From Argyresthia goedartella (Eukaryota > Arthropoda > Insecta > Lepidoptera > Argyresthiidae): DNA of 64,000 bases. A model generated the notes under the pieces. That model searched no databases, was not told the DNA's origin, and saw only the letters and a program-made list of their open reading frames with translations. Below are positions 58,391 to 64,000 of the stretch, piece after piece. The first letter of the stretch is position 1. Each line of letters begins with the position of its first letter. The stretch lies in the NCBI GenBank assembly GCA_949825045.1, contig OX463815.1, positions 32,479,356 to 32,543,355 of the forward strand. Direction: 5' to 3'. Made by a program: the position numbers and the translations under genes.

Positions 58391-58454
58391 GTTGGTCTAC
58401 TTTTCCTTTGTTAAAAAATTAATCGTTAAAACGTATGGTTCTTGGTCCACCTGT

Positions 58455-58640
58455 GAAAAATAATAATAATAATAATCCTTTATTGCACAGAAAACACAGT
58501 GGAAATTATAACAGAAATAGTATGCAAAGGTGAGCTTATTTCTAAAAAGAAATTTCTTATAGCTAACCTGTGAAGAAAAGAGAAAAATAAAATATAAGAG
58601 AGGTAGTCCTAGTTAATTAAGAGTTAAAAGAAATAAATAA
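58455..58640 (-). mobile_element. LINE family 3' end, solo copy with AAT tail
   Basis: AATAATAATAATAATAATCC then TTTATTGCACAG is the reverse of the LINE tail. The hairpin is present at 58521-58571 in a mutated form (GCAAAGGTGAGCTTATTTCT). Confidence 0.65.
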
Positions 58641-59600
58641 AATCAATATACTATCAAATAAATCACAATACACCCTACGTAATTACTATAAAATAAATAA
58701 ATAGAATACAATAAATACATAGATATACATAAATACTATGAGATACCCACTATGCGGAAGAGCGGAGATGCTGCTTCTGCTGCTGAGAAATCTAAGTTAT
58801 AACAAAATAATGCATCTCTTTTCTAGGAACGAACCAACGATTTGCAGCAGGTATAATTTAATAATAATATATGTTCAGGCTTCTCAGCACCTAATGACCT
58901 CGTAGGGGCCCATCAGCTACGAGGTAGCGTAACGATCAGTTGCCAAGAAGCGTGAACGTCGGCGATTCACCGAGCTGAAGTAATTGGGGTCGATCTAACC
59001 TGGTCTGTGCTTCGGTCCCGTCAACCTCCTGTCTCTCTGCAAGGCCCGGGTGCACCCTAGGCTCTTCTTGGTAGACAGGTTCTTCAGCCAACCTCCTATG
59101 ACTGGCGGGCCAGCTTCAATGAGCACAGTGTTCCAACACAGGTTATGTTACGTGGTAAAAACCAATCGGCCACGTAAATGCGAGCTTTATCTGGTTCGGG
59201 GAACCACAACACACTCAGCTATATAGACAATCCTGAGGGAAACCCGAATACATTCCAGATGGCCTGCGATTTAATTTCAATACCCTAACCAAAACGCGTT
59301 TACTTTGCGAGGGCTTTCGTCTGTCAGTTGTCAAAAAACTGCTAGGTTGGCAGCAACGTCAAATTCAAAATGGCCGTTCAGAAACCATCGATCGAATATC
59401 GATTTGGAATCGAACAATATACAATAAATCATAAGATATTAGAAAGTTCATAATAAACATGTTTAACACTGCGCCATCTTTTATTTCTACCGAAATAAAC
59501 TATCGTATTATCCCTTCGGTAGAGAGAATCAACATGCTTCTTAGTATATTAAGTAACAGTTTACATCTCCCAACTTTCTTTATCATATTTATATTTACGA
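58641..59600. other. sequence without recognised genes
   Basis: A GC-richer block (58870-59270) with CTCGTAGGGGCCCATCAGCT and TGCAAGGCCCGGGTGCACCC has the look of a retroelement untranslated region, but no family could be named. Confidence 0.35.
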
Positions 59601-59620
59601 TATTTAAATAGCATGTAGGG

Positions 59621-59957
59621 TCAAATAGTGCTACCTGGATAGCAATTTATTGAAACTTTGCTTCGATATAAATTTTTCAGACCTGATGGCAGCAAATAAT
59701 CTTTAATATCGGAGAGGGTGCACCAGATGAGAGGGTGTTTGTTATAAAGCACTTGTTCAAGCCTGGACTTCATTCCAGTAACCATGTTGGAACACATACT
59801 ACTAAGGCGCATAAGGTCCCAAGATCTCATGGCCTCTTGGTTTAAATTGCCTTTTGTTCTAACTTCACTCGTATCCCAGTTGAGAACCATTTGACCCCTC
59901 AAATATTCAATTAAATTCAAATCTGGGCTTTTAGATGGCCACTCAATGACAGTTATA
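59621..59957 (-). pseudogene. Tc1-like transposase C-terminal part
   Basis: Minus-strand reading begins ITVIEWPSKSPDLNLIEYLR, the third catalytic region of Tc1-like transposases, and continues about 100 codons to 59621. It is cut at 59957 by the long-TIR element; the preceding part of the same gene appears on the far side at 62664. Confidence 0.85.
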
Positions 59958-60339
59958 ATCCAGTCAAAATAGACATTTTAGTTTGCAAAAATTCGCATAG
60001 AGCTGAAAATTGGTGGAGGTCTCAAGTACACCAATATATAAGAAACATCAAAAGACCCCATCGATCCGGCTTATGCAAAAAAAAATGCACAAGGTCTAAT
60101 GTCGCAAATATCACTTTTTCGCATTTTTCTCATAAATGGTAGGTATTATCGCTAAAATAGGTCAGACAAAAGTTGTAGATCATGCAATTATCTACAAAAA
60201 TTGTCTCAATACTTTTTTCCCTACGGATCACCATTCCAGAGATATCGCGATGACAAGGATTGAAGAAGTCATATTCTACATAATATGCACACATTTCCGC
60301 ACCACCTATGAGGTTGTGTACGAAGCGCTATTTTTTTAA

Positions 60340-61533
60340 CGTGGTTTCCCCGGTAGTATATTCCTCGTCCATCTGTCGTCATCATCTCCATATGTCGAGT
60401 CAACAAACCAGGTAGAAAATCAACCTTCACATAATGTTGCTCACGGCGACCATTTCCAAAGTCCGCTAAGTACAACTAGACCAACTGCAGAATCGTCGAC
60501 GAAAAAAATGTCAAAGAAAAGAACAAAAAATGTCAAATGGCAGATTTTTTTTTCTAAAAAAGCACGGTTACTCGGACAGCCTTATACTTCGAAGGTGGCA
60601 ACAAAGAACAAAGATGCTGAGGCCCAATCTTTGAAACCGTCTTGCATGTGTCGGGCATACGGGAAAACATCTTTAAAAACTTTTGGGCAGAATCTGTTGG
60701 TTGAGAGCAAAGACGTAAATATATTGCAGACAGGGTAACCAAGACTATTAAAATAAGGACTCGAGTGACGACCACCTTCCAAGACGATAAAAGGAAATAC
60801 AATTTTAATTAACACCTGCAGGTAAATGGGGATCTCATCAGTGTTTGCAAAGTGATGTTTTAAATACACTTTCCATCGGAGAAAATTACGTAAAGATAAC
60901 ACTGAAATAAAAAGATGATAACGGTCTAACAGAAAGCGACCAGAAAGGGAAACATGTCCCTTCGAACAAAACTAGCGAGGCAATATTTCCTAGTTATGAG
61001 AGCCACTATACGCGGGAGAAGAGCCGGAAGAGGTACCTAGGACCAGAATTAAGTGTAGCATTAATATATACACATTATAAAGAGAAGATGAAGAGGAAGG
61101 AAAAAAAAATGGTTGTTTGTAAAGTAGGTTTACGATCGAGATGTTTACGTGATAAGCCTCCGCTCGTGAGGATTCCGCGTGACAAGTTTCACGGAATGAC
61201 TGGCAGCGCTCGAGATGAGACGGGAGATCGGTCCGTCTCTCTCTCGTTATACCTGCGATCGCGCTCGTGAGGTTTTGGTGTGACACAAGTTTCTGAACAT
61301 GTCACCCGACTAAAACGATTTTAAAGACGTTATCACGTCAAAACCAGAAGCAGTACGAATGGCTTTATAGAGAAACATTTAAAACCATGTTTAACTTTTC
61401 ATTTAAACTGTCCGGTATCGATAAGTGCGATGTCTGTGATAAATTCAACCGACTGATCAAAGAGGAAACCAATTTAGAAAAAATATGGAGATTACGAAAG
61501 AGAGGGATGACCATTTGCGAATATACGGTATGA
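60340..61533 (+). pseudogene. degenerate gene of an uncharacterised arthropod family (DUF7869-like), N-terminal half
   Basis: Three plus-strand pieces align in order with a family I recall as annotated only as uncharacterised insect proteins, in part with a DUF7869 domain. Piece 1 (60340-60738): KNVKWQIFFSKKARLLGQPY and LKPSCMCRAYGKTSLKTFGQ. Piece 2 (about 60850-61110): VCKVMF, then DQKGKHVPSNKTSE and PSYESHYTREKSRKRYLGPE. Piece 3 (61342-61533): YRETFKTMFNFSFKLSGIDK with CDVCDKFNRLIKEE. Frameshifts separate them, and an unrelated stretch (about 61125-61325) sits between pieces 2 and 3. The C-terminal catalytic-looking half of the family is missing. The family name is from memory. Confidence 0.6.
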
Positions 61534-62465
61534 TTTGAAAGCAAAGGACAAAAGTACCTCCTATGCTGATAAATCAAAAAGAGTCCTTTTTTCGCTCTAC
61601 AGAAATGGTTGCCAACTCCGAGCCTCAATACTAACACTCAGTCTTTCTATATAGACTTGTAAAACTAATTAATTAATATTTTTATGTGTTATGCTTGAAT
61701 TAAAATTATAATTAATACTGTATATTGTCCTTTTATTCATTATACCTACCTGCTTTGAAATTACTATTGTTTAAGACACTATGAGATATTAATTTTAAAA
61801 TAAAACCTCCACCGCATTAATAATTTCAGAACCAAAGGGTCGTATCTTACACACAGTTTAGTCATATGTTTCATTTTAAAGATTTTTTCAATTTTTATTT
61901 CGAGGCAAATAGTTATATATCGAGGTAAGTCCTAGATATTTAATATGTTTTAGAGATATTTAATCTGATGTAGACATACGCAAGCCAGTTTTCCCCGAAC
62001 CATAGAGTCTGTTGTTACCATACATAAAGAGATGATTTTAAAGTGTTATTTGATTTTTTTGGACCATAAGGTCCAATGTTAAGATCATCCTATTGTTTGA
62101 ATTATCTATCCGATATATTTTTTTAGCTAAAAGGTCTCATTTCAACATCACCTCTAGTGTTTGTATAAACTGTGCAGCCATAAGGTCTTTTATTGACATG
62201 ATCTATTAACTTACTATATGCAGCCGAAAAATGGGACTGATATCCATACCCAAAGAAACCAAATCTGATTTTATCGCCAATAAAGCAGAGTTATTGATTT
62301 CAAATGAAGCGCTTTTGTATTGTGATTAAACAAATCACACTCAAATTGTATTCGGACTCCAAAAGAAGCATCTCTGGTTAGCTTTATAGTGAGGTAAAAG
62401 TTTATTTACCTCTCCCGAAAAGTTGCAAAAATGGACATAGGCCTTAATGGCTCTAATGTCGAGAT
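61534..62465. other. interior of the long-TIR element, no coding recognised
   Basis: AT-rich sequence between the gene remnant and the right inverted repeat. The C-terminal half of the carried gene was looked for and not found. Confidence 0.5.
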
Positions 62466-62663
62466 CTTTCGTCTGACCTATTTTAGCGATAATACCTACC
62501 ATTTATGAGAAAAATGCGAAAAAGTGATATTTTCGACATTTGACCTTGTGCAATTTTTTTTTGCACAAGCCGGATCGATGGGGACTTGAGACCTCCACCA
62601 ATTTTCAGCTCTATGCGAATTTTTGCAAACTTAGCTTTTTTTTTGTCTATTTTGACTGGATTA

Positions 62664-62775
62664 TTATATAATTACGAGCGTCGAGCCACACGGAGCAATT
62701 ATCTTGTATAAAGTATATTTGCCCTTCTGGATACACATTGGATTTTAGATTCTAGATTTTAATATTTTATTTTAT
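62664..62775 (-). pseudogene. Tc1-like transposase middle part
   Basis: The minus strand reads NVYPEGQIYFIQDNCSVW then LDARNYI. YPEG...FIQDN is the second catalytic region of Tc1/mariner-like transposases. It stops at the right border of the long-TIR element and resumes as ITVIEWPSKSPD at 59957. Confidence 0.75.
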
Positions 62776-62957
62776 TTTTTAATTTAATTTAATTGCTCTA
62801 ATAATTTGTATATTTTGTGTACTTGAGCCTATTGCTGTCTCGTCCGCTTTGGCTCTGGCAGAATATCAGCGCCACAGATTCGTCGGTGACATTGCTGAGT
62901 CAGGGCCATTTCATTGTCGCGGTACAGTCACAGTGCTACATGATCCTTATTTTCTAT

Positions 62958-64000
62958 ATTCAAAAGTTTTTATTGTGTGACAGAACTTATGACCTGACTG
63001 TGTATTTGCTGTATTTATTATAATTATATTCATTGTTTCATTTAATTTCTTTGTTTTTTTTTGTCATAATTTATTTTGTGTGGTTTGTAATTTGTTAATT
63101 ACCAATTATGTGTTTGTGTTTGTACCGAACAGTTAATAAATAAATTATCTATCTATCTATTAATTAAAAAGTATTAATGCGGGAAAGTAATTTATTGTTT
63201 ATGTTTTATTTATTATGTACTGCTGTTTTGTTACCAGGTTTCCAAACTGATGTTGGACGAGTGTAATGTATGCCATTTGCAAGATAGCTAAAGCTAGGAA
63301 GGGTAGACGCACCTCTCGCTGTATCCTTGTGCATGTCCTCAGTGAATAAACCACTACTCAAGCAGAGAGTCGCTTCCTTATATATCAGTTACTCACCCAT
63401 CATCGATCATCAACATTCTAATGTACTTCTTGCAGACATATGTCACCGTAAGATAGTCAAAACCGTTAGTTGATAAACTAACGCGTTAGTTGATCAACTA
63501 TCGACAGAAAGTAAACCAGACCTACAGGGTTTAGAATTTACGTTTCTTTTGTTCTTACATGTCAACCTAACACCAAAGACTATTCAGGGGCCTCGCTGCG
63601 CTCACCCCCTCTAGTCTTCACCTAAGCTGCCGCAGTGTTTGCCCTGGTATTTCGCTTGCAATTTAAGTTTAAACCAGTTTACTATTTAATGGTTTTAACC
63701 GTTAGTTTATCAACTAACGCGTCATTTAGTAATCAGTACGCTACAGTTTACTGTCTGTCGATAGTTGACCGACTTACGAGAAAAAAAACGTTAGTTTATC
63801 AACTAACGGTTTTGACTATCTTCGGTGACATATACAAAAATGAAATTTTAAACAAGAGTAATTTTTAGAGTCCACAAAGCGCAAAAATTAAAACATTCCG
63901 GAGTTTCAGCTCTCATTTTTATATTTACCAATGCACTAATCTAATGCTCTTGATAGTTTTATAGGTTTAATGTTTACCTTTATGATCAATAGATGGTGTT
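62958..64000. repeat. duplicated segment, copy B, with empty sites for two transposons
   Basis: Bases 62958-63201 match 45855-46096, 63202-63426 match 50416-50640, and 63427-64000 match 50853 onward, at about 99% identity. The pogo-like element (junction at TA 63200-63201) and the 208-bp MITE (junction at GTAC 63423-63426) are both absent. Confidence 0.95.
63441..63830. mobile_element. 390-bp MITE, copy B
   Basis: Same ends and flanking TA as copy A, with a handful of substitutions, such as GACCGACTTACG for GACCAACTTACG. Confidence 0.88.

Larger units (their letters stand above)
59958..62661 (+). mobile_element. 2.7-kb DNA transposon-like element with about 200-bp terminal inverted repeats
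   Basis: ATCCAGTCAAAATAGACA at 59958 and its reverse complement ending at 62661 begin inverted repeats that match through TAGGTCAGACAAAAG (about 59958-60175 and 62468-62661). A 28-base insertion (TACACCAATATATAAG and following) is present only in the left repeat. TA flanks both ends (59956-59957 and 62662-62663). The interior carries a degenerate plus-strand gene (60340-61533). It is inserted in a Tc1-like transposase gene. Confidence 0.85.

Noticed and set aside
60136..60339. 67-codon plus-strand frame at the left of the long-TIR element
   Set aside because: Overlaps the terminal repeat and is not in frame with the recognised gene pieces.

Overview
The window looks like arthropod nuclear DNA, most likely from a moth or butterfly. 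It is AT-rich and intron-rich, has no bacterial-style gene packing, and is crowded with mariner/Tc1-type DNA transposons, non-LTR retrotransposon (LINE) pieces, tRNA-derived SINEs, BEL/Pao and copia LTR elements and small inverted-repeat elements (MITEs) of the kinds common in Lepidoptera. Species assignment is an inference; no unique taxonomic marker is present.

Only two host genes are supported, both on the plus strand. (1) A calcyphosin-like EF-hand calcium-binding protein runs from a tentative first coding exon near 291 to a stop at 37617-37619. Six exons (19969-37619) are firm and splice in phase; the seventh (first) rests on phase and length agreement. Its introns hold most of the mobile DNA of the left half. 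(2) A ZAD zinc-finger gene starts at 43439. Five exons in phase encode a ZAD domain, an acidic linker and a first short C2H2 finger. It runs off into transposon-filled sequence and its remaining exons are not visible before position 64000.

Region by region: 1-19968 (putative intron 1) holds a mariner with an internal tandem duplication and a nested LINE tail (1263-3464), a dyad-rich minisatellite (about 3570-3905), several copies of one LINE family sharing a 3' hairpin, a nearly complete apurinic-endonuclease/RT LINE (about 6770-10100), SINEs, and a foldback element built of GATCGA palindromes (18203-18615). 20123-36154 holds SINEs, a LINE remnant, a near-perfect hairpin (23629-23709), a second foldback element (about 26405-27180) and a 7.6-kb BEL/Pao retrotransposon (27278-34860) with two LTRs, a 5-bp target duplication and about 1% LTR divergence. 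38000-43400 holds a LINE ORF1 split by a MITE with an 8-bp target duplication, and a transposon with 440-bp terminal inverted repeats ending 126 bases before the zinc-finger start codon. 45354-64000 holds a pogo-like transposon (46097-50413), small MITEs, copia, Tc1-like and BEL/Pao remnants, and an element at 59958-62661 with about 200-bp inverted repeats that carries a degenerate cysteine-containing gene of a poorly characterised arthropod family.

The two most informative structures are these. First, 62958-64000 duplicates the flanks of the pogo-like element but lacks both it and a 208-bp MITE, so two empty sites are preserved in the same window. Second, the 2.7-kb long-TIR element splits a Tc1-like transposase remnant, which argues that the poorly characterised gene family it carries moves as a DNA transposon.
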